Positions 20,150-29,033 of a DNA stretch of 64,000 nt are shown here, one piece after another. This DNA is from Methylophilales bacterium HTCC2181 (GTDB lineage Bacteria; Pseudomonadota; Gammaproteobacteria; Burkholderiales; Methylophilaceae). Below the pieces are notes generated by a model. It was not told the origin of the DNA. It was given only the letters and a program-made list of their open reading frames with translations, and ran no database searches. The translations under genes and the position numbers were made by a program. The stretch is from assembly GCA_000168995.1 (NCBI GenBank), contig AAUX01000001.1:124001-188000 (forward strand), in the 5' to 3' direction. Position 1 is the first letter of the stretch, and the number at the start of each line of letters is the position of its first letter.

Positions 20150-20651
20150 GAAATTATTGTTAATCGTTATAGTTGCTTCCCTCTCATTGGTTTCTGGATT
20201 TTTATTTCATACAAAATCTTTAGAGGGCACAGATCCTGAAAGTAGTGCCCTTTTTAATATGAGCTTAATGAATTTGGAAAAAAAACTAGTGCCTATTAAT
20301 ACGTATAAAGGTGACTGGTTAGTTATGAATTTTTGGGCCACATGGTGTGCGCCATGCAGAGAAGAAATACCGGAGTTAAATGAATTTTACAAAAATACAG
20401 AAGTGCAATTAATTGGTATAGCCATTGATGACATAGATGATGTAATTAAATTTCAAGATGAGATACCCATCCATTACCCATCCCTTGTGTTAAACGATAT
20501 AGATGGTGTAAATCTAGCAAAATCCCTAGGTAATAAGAGGGGAGTTCTACCTTTTACAGTTATCATAGCTCCAGACGGATCGGTGAATAACAGGTTTTAT
20601 GGTAAAGTTAAAATACCTGAATTAAATCAGTCACTAAGCAATATCAAATAG
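20139..20651 (+). CDS. TlpA/ResA-like membrane-anchored thioredoxin
   Basis: 170 aa with an N-terminal signal anchor (residues 4-23), then a thioredoxin fold of the TlpA type: FWATWCAPCREE has active-site Cys70 and Cys73, and VLPFTVII carries the cis-proline. Such proteins reduce periplasmic disulfides, for example in cytochrome c or cytochrome oxidase maturation. It starts 11 bases inside dsbD, so it is probably reduced by DsbD. The exact client cannot be told from sequence. Confidence 0.9.
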   Translation: MTIRKLLLIVIVASLSLVSGFLFHTKSLEGTDPESSALFNMSLMNLEKKLVPINTYKGDWLVMNFWATWCAPCREEIPELNEFYKNTEVQLIGIAIDDIDDVIKFQDEIPIHYPSLVLNDIDGVNLAKSLGNKRGVLPFTVIIAPDGSVNNRFYGKVKIPELNQSLSNIK

Positions 20652-20682
20652 GAAAAATTCCTTAAAATCTTCTAAAATAGAT

Positions 20683-20700
20683 TCATTTGTAGACAAATGA
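20683..20700. repeat. Inverted repeat upstream of aroQ
   Basis: TCATTTGT-AG-ACAAATGA, two perfect 8-base arms around 2 bases. It lies in the 91-base gap between the TlpA-like gene and aroQ, 43 bases before the aroQ start. It lacks a following T-run, so it is not an obvious terminator; an operator for aroQ-accBC-prmA is possible. Confidence 0.4.
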
Positions 20701-20742
20701 GACCATAATCGTCTAAAATATCATTTCTTTTGTTAGATTTAA

Positions 20743-21183
20743 ATGAGTGATATGGCGATAAATAGTGTTGTTGTGATTCATGGGCCTAATCTTAACCTTC
20801 TGGGGGAAAGAGAGCCTAAGCATTATGGAACTTCTACCCTTGATGAGATCAATACTAAAATTCAAGCTGAGGCATTACAATCAAACATTTCTGTTGAAAC
20901 CTTTCAAAGTAACAGTGAAGCAGATATTCTTAACAAAATTCATAGCATCAAGGCTGATTTTATAATTATTAATCCAGCCGCTTTTACTCATACATCAGTT
21001 TCAATTCGTGACGCACTTGCAGCAACTAAAATTCCTTTTATTGAAGTACATCTATCGAATGTTTTTGCTAGAGAGTCATTCAGAAAAGAATCCTTCTTCT
21101 CCGATATAGCTGTTGGAGTAATAAGTGGTTTTGGTGCCGAAGGGTATCTTGCCGCTCTAAGATATGCTGCCCAAAAAAAATAA
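20743..21183 (+). CDS. aroQ: 3-dehydroquinate dehydratase, type II
   Basis: Third step of the shikimate pathway, as a dodecameric type II enzyme. The motif HGPNLNLLGEREPKHYG carries the catalytic tyrosine (Tyr28), followed by the conserved QSNSEADIL and INPAAFTHTSVSIRDAL, and EVHLSN with the conserved histidine. 146 aa is standard. The order aroQ-accB-accC-prmA is common in beta- and gammaproteobacteria; spacers here are 15, 17 and 1 bases, so one operon is likely. Confidence 0.97.
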   Translation: MSDMAINSVVVIHGPNLNLLGEREPKHYGTSTLDEINTKIQAEALQSNISVETFQSNSEADILNKIHSIKADFIIINPAAFTHTSVSIRDALAATKIPFIEVHLSNVFARESFRKESFFSDIAVGVISGFGAEGYLAALRYAAQKK

Positions 21184-21198
21184 TTCAAAGAGGACAAT

Positions 21199-21663
21199 AT
21201 GGATCTAAGGAAATTAAAAAAATTAATTGATTTGGTTGAAGAGTCTGGAATAGCAGAAATTGAGCTGACAGAAGGTGAGGAAAAGGTACGTATAAGTCGT
21301 CAACCTAATATTACACAGCAACCGCCTATGCAATACATGCAAATGCCTCAAATGCAAGCCCCTATGAGCCAAGCAACACCACAAAATAGTACAAATGAAT
21401 CAGAAACAATCAGCTCAACACCACCACAAGGACATCAGGTGACCTCGCCTATGGTGGGAACTTTTTATAGGGCATCATCGCCAGATGCAGGATCATTTGT
21501 TGAGGTCGGCTCATCAGTCAAGAAAGGAGATACCCTGTGTATCATCGAAGCGATGAAAATACTCAATGAAATTGAGAGTGATGCAGACGGGATAATCAAA
21601 AATATTCTTATAGAAAATGGTCAGCCAGTTGAGTTTGGTGAGCCACTTTTTGTTATTGAATAG
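21199..21663 (+). CDS. accB: Biotin carboxyl carrier protein of acetyl-CoA carboxylase
   Basis: 154 aa. The N-terminal domain ([22 protein letters not shown]) is joined by a flexible linker rich in Met, Gln and Pro (residues 40-80) to the C-terminal biotinyl domain, where EAMKI places the biotinylated lysine at Lys120. It carries biotin/carboxybiotin between AccC and the carboxyltransferase for fatty acid synthesis. AAAGAGGA precedes the ATG. Confidence 0.97.
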   Translation: MDLRKLKKLIDLVEESGIAEIELTEGEEKVRISRQPNITQQPPMQYMQMPQMQAPMSQATPQNSTNESETISSTPPQGHQVTSPMVGTFYRASSPDAGSFVEVGSSVKKGDTLCIIEAMKILNEIESDADGIIKNILIENGQPVEFGEPLFVIE

Positions 21664-21680
21664 TCTGGAAAATTAAACTT

Positions 21681-23027
21681 ATGTTTGAGAAAATTTTAAT
21701 TGCCAATCGTGGCGAAATAGCTCTTAGGATATTAAGGGCCTGTCGAGAAATGGGCATTAAAACCGTTGCCGTTTATTCCCAAGCCGATGCTGATGCAAAA
21801 TATGTGAAGTTATCAGATGAAGCAGTATGCATAGGGCCGGCAGCTTCTAACTTGAGTTATCTTAATGTACCGGCAATTATAAGTGCTGCTGAGGTAACTG
21901 ATGCGCAAGCGATCCATCCCGGATATGGGTTTCTATCTGAGAATGCAGACTTTGCTGAGCGAGTTGAAAAAAGTGGCTTTACTTTTATCGGGCCCCGTGC
22001 AGATACTATAAGACTTATGGGTGATAAGGTCAGCGCAAAAGTTGCTATGAAAAAAGCAGGGGTCCCTTGTGTGCCTGGTTCTGATGGGGCGCTATCGGAT
22101 GATCCAAGTCAGATTAGGGAGATTGCAAGAAAAATTGGTTATCCAGTCATAGTAAAAGCCGCGGGTGGTGGAGGTGGTCGTGGGATGCGTGTTGTTCATA
22201 CCGAAGCTGCTATCATAAACTCAGTTGCTATGACTAAAGCAGAGGCGGGAGCAGCATTTGGTAATCCTACTGTTTATATGGAGAAATACTTAGAAACTCC
22301 TCGGCATGTAGAAGTTCAAGTGCTTTCAGACCAACATGGTAATGCCATACATTTATGGGACCGTGATTGTTCTCTACAAAGAAGAAACCAAAAAGTTGTT
22401 GAGGAAGCACCAGCACCAGGCATTCCTCAAAGATTAAGAGAAAAAATGGGCCAAAGATGTGCGGATGCTTGTAAGAAGATTGGTTACCGCGGGGCAGGAA
22501 CTTTTGAATTCTTATATGAGAATGAAGAATTCTTTTTTATTGAAATGAATACACGGCTCCAAGTAGAGCATACCGTCACAGAAATGATAACAGGGTTAGA
22601 TTTAGTGCAAGAACAAATTAAAATAGCATTTGGTGAAAAACTAAAAATTAAACAAAGGAATGTACAGTCAAATGGACATGCAATCGAATGCCGTATAAAT
22701 GCAGAAGATCCTTACACCTTTATGCCCTCTCCAGGTACCATATCTCGCTTTCATCTTCCGGGAGGTCCAGGGGTAAGAATAGATACTCATGCATATGGTG
22801 GCTACAAAGTACCACCTAATTATGACTCTATGATAGGAAAATTGATTTGTTATGGGTCAAGCAGGGGACAAGCAATAGCTAGAATGCAAATCGCTTTATC
22901 AGAAATTCTAATTGAAGGTATAAATACCAACATACCTCTACACCGTGACTTGATGAACGATTTAGGCTTTAAGGAAGGTGGTGTTAATATTCATTACCTA
23001 GAAAATAAGTTAGCGAAAAAGTTATAG
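21681..23027 (+). CDS. accC: Biotin carboxylase subunit of acetyl-CoA carboxylase
   Basis: 448 aa ATP-grasp enzyme that carboxylates biotin on AccB. Seen: [17 protein letters not shown] at the N-terminus, [14 protein letters not shown], the ATP-binding glycine loop [12 protein letters not shown], and [14 protein letters not shown] with the catalytic residues. It lies 17 bases after accB, as usual. Nothing atypical. Confidence 0.98.
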   Translation: MFEKILIANRGEIALRILRACREMGIKTVAVYSQADADAKYVKLSDEAVCIGPAASNLSYLNVPAIISAAEVTDAQAIHPGYGFLSENADFAERVEKSGFTFIGPRADTIRLMGDKVSAKVAMKKAGVPCVPGSDGALSDDPSQIREIARKIGYPVIVKAAGGGGGRGMRVVHTEAAIINSVAMTKAEAGAAFGNPTVYMEKYLETPRHVEVQVLSDQHGNAIHLWDRDCSLQRRNQKVVEEAPAPGIPQRLREKMGQRCADACKKIGYRGAGTFEFLYENEEFFFIEMNTRLQVEHTVTEMITGLDLVQEQIKIAFGEKLKIKQRNVQSNGHAIECRINAEDPYTFMPSPGTISRFHLPGGPGVRIDTHAYGGYKVPPNYDSMIGKLICYGSSRGQAIARMQIALSEILIEGINTNIPLHRDLMNDLGFKEGGVNIHYLENKLAKKL

Positions 23028-23028
23028 G

Positions 23029-23913
23029 ATGTCATGGGTAAATCTATCTATTGTGTCCTCAAGAGAGCAAGCAGACGAATTTAGTGACTTTCTTTTAGAT
23101 CATGGTGCTTTATCTTCTTCTATCCAAGACAAAAACTTAAACAATAACAATGAAGAGATGATTTTTGGTGAGCCGCACAATGGGCCACAACGATTTTGGC
23201 AACTTACCCAAATAGACGCATTGTTCAACAATGATAGTGAAGCCAAAAAAACTCTCGCGGCATTAGAAAATGTATTTAATGTGAAGTTAAAGTCAGCATT
23301 CAAAAATATTGAAGACCAGGATTGGGTAAAGTTAACACAAGCTCAATTTCATCCTATATCTATTAGGAATAAGGTCTGGATCATTCCATCATGGCACAAT
23401 ATTGAAGATGAAAAAGCTACCAATATTATTCTTGACCCAGGTTTAGCTTTTGGAACAGGATCACATCCAACAACACATCTTTGCATTGAATGGCTTTTAG
23501 ACAATATGGAGAAAGGTGACAATGTTTTAGATTACGGTTGTGGATCTGGGATTTTAGCTATTTGTGCTAAAAAGTTAGGGGCCAATAATGTTTTAGGAGT
23601 AGATATTGATCCTCAAGCAATTATCGCTAGCAACCAAAATGCTGCTATTAATAATGTTTCAATTCGTTTGAACGATACGAAAGAAAGCTTTTCTTTTCAA
23701 TCAAATATTATTGTTGCCAATATTTTATCAAGTGCACTTAAAGTCTTAGCTCCAGCAATAGCCTCCTCCTGTCTACCAAAAGGAAAAATTGCTCTTTCAG
23801 GGATTTTAGAAAGTCAAGAAAATGAAATAAAAGATATTTACAGCTCTTGGTTTTCTATGAAAAGATCTAGCTATAAAGAAGGTTGGGTGTGCCTTTCAGG
23901 AGAAAAAAATTAA
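23029..23913 (+). CDS. prmA: Ribosomal protein L11 methyltransferase
   Basis: 294 aa SAM-dependent enzyme that trimethylates L11. The N-terminal recognition domain begins MSWVNLSIV and ends before the catalytic domain, which has LDPGLAFGTGSHPTTHLC, motif I DYGCGSGILAI and VANILSSAL (the NxL catalytic loop). It starts one base after the accC stop. The 3' end overlaps the convergent photolyase-like gene by 4 bases. Confidence 0.95.
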   Translation: MSWVNLSIVSSREQADEFSDFLLDHGALSSSIQDKNLNNNNEEMIFGEPHNGPQRFWQLTQIDALFNNDSEAKKTLAALENVFNVKLKSAFKNIEDQDWVKLTQAQFHPISIRNKVWIIPSWHNIEDEKATNIILDPGLAFGTGSHPTTHLCIEWLLDNMEKGDNVLDYGCGSGILAICAKKLGANNVLGVDIDPQAIIASNQNAAINNVSIRLNDTKESFSFQSNIIVANILSSALKVLAPAIASSCLPKGKIALSGILESQENEIKDIYSSWFSMKRSSYKEGWVCLSGEKN

Positions 23914-25436
23914 AGCTCATTCAGATTATCTAGATAGCTCTTTGCCTGTTTTGTAATTGCGTCTTTATCTTCGGCATTCATTTTTTTTAACTGACTATTC
24001 ACAATGCCCAGCCTTGGATTCTTTGATAATTTATCCTTGTGTCTTTCAAAAAAATTCCAATACATTGAATTGAATGGACAAGCATTGTTTCCTATCCGTT
24101 CTTTAAAGTTGTAGGAGCAACTCGAACAATAATTACTCATCTTATTTATATAAGCTGCTGAGGATACATACGGTTTAGTTGCAAGCAATCCTCCGTCTGC
24201 ATATTGACTCATCCCAATTGTATTTGGTAGCTCAACCCATTCAAATGCATCAATATATATTCCTAAATACCAATAATGAACTTTTTGTGGGTCAATCCCC
24301 GCAAGCAAACTGAAATTGCCGATCACCATAAGCCTTTGAATATGATGTGCATATGAATGAGTTAGTGATTGGGTAATGCTGCTAGCGAGACAATTCATCT
24401 TGGTTTTGCCTGTCCAGAACCATTTAGGTAAATCGGTATCGTAATTAAAATAATTCAAGTGACTATACTCGGGCATTTTTGCCCAGTAGATGCCTCTTAT
24501 GTATTCTCGCCAACCCAATATCTGCCTTATAAATCCCTCTACTGCATTCAAAGGAATAGAGTCTTCAAGGTAAGAAACTTCAACCATTTTTATCACCTCT
24601 AATGGTGCTAACATCTTTGTATTTAATGAAAATGATAGGAATGAATGAAATAATCGCCAGCTATCACTATGCATAGCATCTTGAAAATCTCCAAAATACC
24701 TTAAATTATTTTTTATAAATTGCTCTAACAGAGCAAATGACTCTTTTCTATCTATTGGCCATCTAAAATTCTCTGCATTAGCTTCTCCAAAATGTTCAAT
24801 ATTGACACTGTTGATCTCCTCCAGCAGCTCTTTGTGGTTATGTTTGGGCCGAGAATCTTCTGGTTCTGGTGGCTTGCCGTCCCATCTCATTCGATTAGAA
24901 GCATCGTAATTCCACTTTCCGCCAATAGGAGATCCACCCTCTATTAAAACCTCATGTTTGATTCTCATGTACCGATAAAAACTCTCCATTCTCCATTGCT
25001 TTTTATCTGTAAAAAACAAGCCAACCTCATCCCTCGATGTTAAAAAATGTTCTGTGCTTATTCTTTCCACAGGAATGTTTAAGGAGTGCTTAAGTTGACC
25101 TAATAACAAATCTAAACGATGCTCATCAGGATCCTGGAACTCTAAAACATCAATTTTCTTTTGGTGAATAATAGCTCTTAAATTGTCTAGGAAGTTGTGT
25201 TGGTTTTCTTGGTCACTTATTTTTATATAAAAAACCTGGAATTTCTTCTTCTCAAGTAAGGAAGAAAATGCCCTCATTGCAGAAAATATTGCCAGTATCT
25301 TTTGGATATGATGTAACACATAGCTTGTTTCCTGCTTTATTTCCATCATTACATAGATACAATCATCATCGGGATAGTCAAACCATGAATGATTAATATT
25401 CAGTTGGTCTCCTAAAATTAGTCTTAACTTTTTCAT
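23910..25436 (-). CDS. Cryptochrome/photolyase-related protein with Fe-S cysteines (FeS-BCP type)
   Basis: 508 aa from the ATG giving MKKLRLILGDQLN; this ATG overlaps the stop of the preceding cry-DASH gene (ATGA), better than the ATG 12 bases upstream. The RLILGDQLN opening, the GGKWNYDASNR segment and the C-terminal GLLATKPYVSSAAYINKMS stretch are typical of the iron-sulfur bacterial cryptochrome/photolyase (PhrB-like) group. Its four cluster cysteines appear in KMNCLASS, NYCSSC and NACPFN. Known members repair (6-4) photoproducts using FAD and a ribolumazine antenna; that activity is inferred here. Confidence 0.9.
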   Translation of the reverse strand: MKKLRLILGDQLNINHSWFDYPDDDCIYVMMEIKQETSYVLHHIQKILAIFSAMRAFSSLLEKKKFQVFYIKISDQENQHNFLDNLRAIIHQKKIDVLEFQDPDEHRLDLLLGQLKHSLNIPVERISTEHFLTSRDEVGLFFTDKKQWRMESFYRYMRIKHEVLIEGGSPIGGKWNYDASNRMRWDGKPPEPEDSRPKHNHKELLEEINSVNIEHFGEANAENFRWPIDRKESFALLEQFIKNNLRYFGDFQDAMHSDSWRLFHSFLSFSLNTKMLAPLEVIKMVEVSYLEDSIPLNAVEGFIRQILGWREYIRGIYWAKMPEYSHLNYFNYDTDLPKWFWTGKTKMNCLASSITQSLTHSYAHHIQRLMVIGNFSLLAGIDPQKVHYWYLGIYIDAFEWVELPNTIGMSQYADGGLLATKPYVSSAAYINKMSNYCSSCSYNFKERIGNNACPFNSMYWNFFERHKDKLSKNPRLGIVNSQLKKMNAEDKDAITKQAKSYLDNLNEL

Positions 25437-26713
25437 AATTTTATCCATTCTTTTTCATATGATCCGTCCGGATCATATGTATTTTTTTGTTTATCCACAT
25501 TGAAATGTCTGCCCCCACGTGGGTCAGTCCCAACCCCTGCAATATATGACCAATTTCCATAGTTGCTATAAACATCATAATCAATCAACTGATGCTCAAA
25601 CCAAGCTGCGCCAGCTCGCCAATCACAAGCAAGCTCATTTACTAAATAACTTGCGAGTATTTGTCTCATTCTATTTGATATAAAGCCCGTTTGATTCAAC
25701 TCACTTATTCCGGCATTGATAAAGCTGCTAGGCGTTTTTCCATTTTTCCATTCATTAAATTTTTCTTCGTTATGTTGAAAGCTTTTATTAGAAAGGCCCA
25801 GACCATTCTTATAAAAAAAAATTTTCCCATATTTCATAAACAAGAATCTAAAATAGTCTCGCCATAATAATTCGAAATATATCCAATAAGTGCTGTCGTT
25901 TGCAGAATTTCTTTGTTCGTATCTTTTTAATGCACTATATATCTGATTAGCAGAAATAAAACCCAATGATAACCACGGAGAAAATTTTGTTGAACATTCA
26001 ATGCCCATCAAATTATTTCTACTATACTTATAACTATTTGGATAATCACTTTGAAAATATTGATCAATATGTAACTGAGCCGTTCGTTCACCACCCTTAA
26101 ATTTTTTATCAGAGATAGGGAATGAACTCTGAGAGTAATCCTCAGTTAATTCTTGTGTTAAATTGGTTTTACTATCCAAGATAGGTATTGTATTTTTGAT
26201 TTGCCCTGAAAGAGCTATAGGTTCTTCGGGGACAATCCCTGTTGTTTCTATGTTTTTTCTAAAATGGGTAAACACATCTGGTAAGTCCTTTATATCAAAT
26301 GGCAGCTGGTGTGGCATATACATGGATGACTGATAATATGAATATAAATTTACCCCTAGCTCTTTAATCAGCCTCTCTTGCGCTTGTTCTTCAAAAGCAT
26401 TGATGGATTCACAATAAACAGAATTGATATGATGTCGATTTATAAGCTCTTGAAAAATTAGATTTGTTTTGCCAACAAATCTATTAAGATGGTGGCCATA
26501 AGACTTTAAATTAAGTTGCAGCTCCTCTAGCCCCTGATACATAAATATTTTTCTATGCTGTCCTCTTCGAGAAAATTGCCATTCACATTCAGCATCATTC
26601 ATATCATCATCAATATGAACAAATAATATATGGTCAGAATTATTTAACGCAGAGTTTAAGGCAGCGTTATCTTCTAATCTCAAATCATTTCTAAACCAAT
26701 AAATGCTCTTCAT
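25433..26713 (-). CDS. DASH-type cryptochrome / deoxyribodipyrimidine photolyase
   Basis: 426 aa with the N-terminal antenna domain (IYWFRNDLRLEDN) and C-terminal FAD domain. PDVFTHFRK, FISNRMRQILASYLV and the terminal NYGNWSYIAGVGTDPRG segment followed by FNVDKQ and YDPDGSY identify the DASH class, which repairs cyclobutane dimers, mainly in single-stranded DNA. The start is the ATG after an AGAGG ribosome site; an in-frame TTG 27 bases upstream is less likely. It overlaps the small DUF2256 gene and the Fe-S photolyase homologue, each by an ATGA, so the three form one operon. Confidence 0.92.
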   Translation of the reverse strand: MKSIYWFRNDLRLEDNAALNSALNNSDHILFVHIDDDMNDAECEWQFSRRGQHRKIFMYQGLEELQLNLKSYGHHLNRFVGKTNLIFQELINRHHINSVYCESINAFEEQAQERLIKELGVNLYSYYQSSMYMPHQLPFDIKDLPDVFTHFRKNIETTGIVPEEPIALSGQIKNTIPILDSKTNLTQELTEDYSQSSFPISDKKFKGGERTAQLHIDQYFQSDYPNSYKYSRNNLMGIECSTKFSPWLSLGFISANQIYSALKRYEQRNSANDSTYWIYFELLWRDYFRFLFMKYGKIFFYKNGLGLSNKSFQHNEEKFNEWKNGKTPSSFINAGISELNQTGFISNRMRQILASYLVNELACDWRAGAAWFEHQLIDYDVYSNYGNWSYIAGVGTDPRGGRHFNVDKQKNTYDPDGSYEKEWIKL

Positions 26714-26850
26714 ATTTTTGAACCTCTTATAGATTGACAACGCTTTGAGCAGTATTTAACATTGTCCCAGCATAATTTCCATTTCCTTCTCCATTGGAAA
26801 GGCCTTCCACAGCTTGCACACAGTTTCGTTGGTAAGTTTTCTTTTAGCAT
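26710..26850 (-). CDS. DUF2256 family zinc-ribbon-like protein
   Basis: A 46-aa gene. Its middle reads CASCGRPFQWRRKWK and continues to KYCSKRC, so Cys11, Cys14, Cys34 and Cys38 form a likely zinc site; this pattern with the RPF-WR-KW motif is the DUF2256 signature. DUF2256 genes are often beside cryptochrome/photolyase genes, as here. Its stop overlaps the cry-DASH start (ATGA), so it is the first gene of the light-repair operon. Function unknown; a small nucleic-acid- or partner-binding factor is possible. It is antisense to a spurious 5' extension of the plus-strand gene at 26909. Confidence 0.85.
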   Translation of the reverse strand: MLKENLPTKLCASCGRPFQWRRKWKLCWDNVKYCSKRCQSIRGSKI

Positions 26851-26908
26851 CTTAAATAATCATTGTATAAAGCTTGCAGGAATAACTTTGTGGTTGAATA
26901 ATGGGGTA

Positions 26909-27547
26909 ATGCATAGTTTTTTTTATTTTATACTCCTTATATTATCTTATTCTTCAGTTTACAGTCTTCCTATGGGTTATAAAAATAGCGTCATGATGAT
27001 GGGAGATATAAATGCTAACCAAATAACTACTGACATAAATTATGCCATATCAGCATCTTCTGCTCTTGGTATCAGACTTTTGTATATAGATATTAAAGGT
27101 GAAAGCCCCCAAATAGTTAAGGAAGGCTCAATAACTCATCGTCTCATGAGGTCAAATAAACCAGGATCACAAAGTAACTTATGGCTTTTTGGGGGCATCG
27201 GAAATTTATCATCTTCAGAATCTCCTTCTGCATCAATTACAACCTATTCCCCTGGTTTTCAAGTTGACTATGAAACAAGAAGAGTTTACCTCTCTCTATA
27301 TAATCGATTGTTGAGAGGCAGTCATATTAACCATGACGTTTTTAGCATCAAAGGGGGATTTTCTCTCTATAAAACTACCTACGATCAAACCCAGCCATGG
27401 TTTATTATGGAAATAAATCATATGAATGGTGTAAAGCAAAGCACGCAGTTTATCCCTACGCTGAGACTAATTAATAAAAATCTATACTTTGAGCTCGGTA
27501 TAAATCAAAAAGCAAAACCAAATATTAGTTTAATGTATGTTTTTTAA
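26909..27547 (+). CDS. Exported protein of a metal-island-associated family, possibly outer membrane
   Basis: 212 aa from the ATG giving MHSFFYFILLILSY; this start gives a clear signal peptide (cleavage near SVYSLP) and avoids overlap with the DUF2256 gene, unlike an in-frame start at 26762. The mature protein opens LPMGYKNSVMMMGD and has alternating polar/hydrophobic segments (NYAISASSALGIRLLYIDI, PTLRLINKNLYFELGI) ending in Phe, as in outer-membrane beta-barrels. I associate the MGYK..S.M.MGD opening with proteins in copper/heavy-metal resistance islands, from memory. Function unknown. Confidence 0.65.
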   Translation: MHSFFYFILLILSYSSVYSLPMGYKNSVMMMGDINANQITTDINYAISASSALGIRLLYIDIKGESPQIVKEGSITHRLMRSNKPGSQSNLWLFGGIGNLSSSESPSASITTYSPGFQVDYETRRVYLSLYNRLLRGSHINHDVFSIKGGFSLYKTTYDQTQPWFIMEINHMNGVKQSTQFIPTLRLINKNLYFELGINQKAKPNISLMYVF

Positions 27548-27560
27548 GATAAAATAAATT

Positions 27561-27965
27561 ATGTTATCTAAAATCTTACTAGTTGCTGTGTCACTGTTCC
27601 TTATGAGTTGTGCAACTCTGGACTCTAAAGAACAACAATATCCTGCCCCTCATAATGACTATACCGGAGTTGTAGTGCAAGAGCATTTTTCGAGCGAAGA
27701 ACCAAATAACTTTATGATTAGGACATGCAGAATGTACGGAGGATTGAATCAAGATAGCGTCGAAAACTTGGGTAAAGATCGATTGTTACAATACATTATG
27801 CAATTCAAATGTAATTATGCTGGAAAATTGCAAGATGAAGTTCGTATTGATGGCAAATCGTCTGTTAGGCTAAATGGTGCATCGGCAAAAAATAAATGTG
27901 AAAATCTTGGGTTTGAGGTTGGTACGGTTAGATTTCGTAAATGTATGGAGGAACTTACAAGGTAA
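27561..27965 (+). CDS. Small lipoprotein, unknown function
   Basis: 134 aa with a lipoprotein signal peptide: hydrophobic residues 4-15, then lipobox LMSC with the lipidated cysteine at 17. The mature part is hydrophilic with several cysteines (RTCRMYG, FKCNYAG, KNKCENLG, FRKCMEEL), perhaps paired. It lies 13 bases after the exported MGYK protein and 19 bases before a MerP-like protein. No family recognised; a metal-related role is suggested only by neighbours. Confidence 0.65.
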   Translation: MLSKILLVAVSLFLMSCATLDSKEQQYPAPHNDYTGVVVQEHFSSEEPNNFMIRTCRMYGGLNQDSVENLGKDRLLQYIMQFKCNYAGKLQDEVRIDGKSSVRLNGASAKNKCENLGFEVGTVRFRKCMEELTR

Positions 27966-27984
27966 CTTGTAATCTAGGACTAAA

Positions 27985-28305
27985 ATGAAAAGATTGATAA
28001 TAGGTTTAATTTTTTTAATGTTTACTTCTGCTCTATGGGCTGAAACCAAAATCATAGAGGTCAATGGTATGGTATGTGCTTTTTGTGCCCAAGGAATTGA
28101 AGCCTCACTTAAAGGGCTTCCCGCAACTGAAGATGTCTATATTAATTTAGATAAACATATCGTAGCAGTGGATTTAAAGGGCATTGATAGCATCACCAAT
28201 GCCAGACTTAAAGAATTGATTGTCGATGCCGGCTATGATGTTATCAGTATTAATTTAAGTGATCATCCAGTTGAACATATCCGATTGATGTATGAACCGA
28301 GTTAG
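27985..28305 (+). CDS. Periplasmic heavy-metal-associated domain protein (MerP-like)
   Basis: 106 aa: signal peptide (residues 1-19, ending ALWAE) followed by one HMA domain with the metal-binding motif GMVCAFC (Cys31, Cys34) and the ferredoxin-like fold pattern ending in DAGYDV. Such proteins bind Hg(II), Cu(I) or similar soft metals in the periplasm and pass them to a membrane partner. The next gene overlaps by 14 bases and encodes a MerT-like membrane protein. Which metal is bound cannot be decided from sequence. Confidence 0.85.
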   Translation: MKRLIIGLIFLMFTSALWAETKIIEVNGMVCAFCAQGIEASLKGLPATEDVYINLDKHIVAVDLKGIDSITNARLKELIVDAGYDVISINLSDHPVEHIRLMYEPS

Positions 28306-28681
28306 AAAAGAACCTATACTTAGCCTACGAAAAGTTAAACTTTTCTCAGAGCTTACAGCGATTGCTAGTATTAGCACGCTTATCTGTTGTGCACTTCCTG
28401 CTTTTTTGGTATTTATGGGTGCTGGTAGCGTACTTAGTGTTTTTATTAGCTTTTTCCCCCAATTCCCTATGATTTCACAATATAAAATAGAGATTTTTAC
28501 TATAAGCCTTATCATTATTTTATTTGCCGGTGTCGGTCAAATGTATGCCAAAACATTGCCTTGCCCAACTGACAAAGATCAATCCCTATCTTGTAGTAAG
28601 ATTCGAAAAAGAAGCTTTCAGCTTTTTATTGCTTCAATAATTTTGTATATAACAGGTTTTTATTTTGCATTCCTTATTTAA
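28292..28681 (+). CDS. MerT/MerC-like small membrane protein
   Basis: 129 aa with about four hydrophobic segments. The first membrane helix carries vicinal cysteines before a proline (ICCALPAFLV), reminiscent of the Cys-Cys pair in MerT and related metal importers. A loop between helices 3 and 4 adds CP...LSCSK cysteines. It overlaps the MerP-like gene by 14 bases. Together they look like a metal-relay pair; no merA or merR is nearby, so a classical mercury operon is not supported. Confidence 0.65.
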   Translation: MNRVRKEPILSLRKVKLFSELTAIASISTLICCALPAFLVFMGAGSVLSVFISFFPQFPMISQYKIEIFTISLIIILFAGVGQMYAKTLPCPTDKDQSLSCSKIRKRSFQLFIASIILYITGFYFAFLI

Positions 28682-29030
28682 AAAATACTGTGCCACCTTT
28701 TTTCTAATGTTATTTGGCGCCCTGACTGCGCAAGCACAAACAGACACCATAAGCTTTGACTGCAAAGGGATTAGCCGTTTTGAGCTGATTGGATCATCGG
28801 GAGCTAAGGAGGAGATGAAGAATATTACTTTTAAATTTGAAGGGGGTGTCTTACAAGATCTAAATAATATACCTTGCCAATGGGCTGAAAATATTATTAC
28901 CTGTGAGTCTAATTTTCTGAATATTCGAAAGTTAGTTATTAACCAGAATTCTATGGATGTTTCAGATTTCATTTCAGGCAATAAGGGTTTTGGGCAATAT
29001 GCTGAGTCATTTAGTGGAAGCTGTGAGTAA
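28665..29030 (+). CDS. Small exported protein, unknown
   Basis: 121 aa starting with TTG; this start gives a proper signal peptide (FKKYCATFFLMLFGALTAQAQ) with basic residues, whereas the first internal ATG lacks them. The mature protein has four cysteines (FDCKG, IPCQW, ITCES, SGSCE), spaced as if in two disulfides. It overlaps the MerT-like gene by 17 bases. No known domain recognised. The same D/ECxG...CQW style recurs in the unrelated small secreted gene at 32968. Confidence 0.6.
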   Translation: MHSLFKKYCATFFLMLFGALTAQAQTDTISFDCKGISRFELIGSSGAKEEMKNITFKFEGGVLQDLNNIPCQWAENIITCESNFLNIRKLVINQNSMDVSDFISGNKGFGQYAESFSGSCE

Positions 29031-29033
29031 CGA

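Noticed and set aside
26762-26908. 5' extension of the plus-strand exported protein gene
   Set aside because: It overlaps the DUF2256 gene on the other strand, destroys the signal peptide, and the ATG at 26909 gives a clean one.
27985-28681. Mercury-resistance (mer) operon
   Set aside because: Only MerP/MerT-like proteins are seen; merA and merR are missing and the other genes do not fit.
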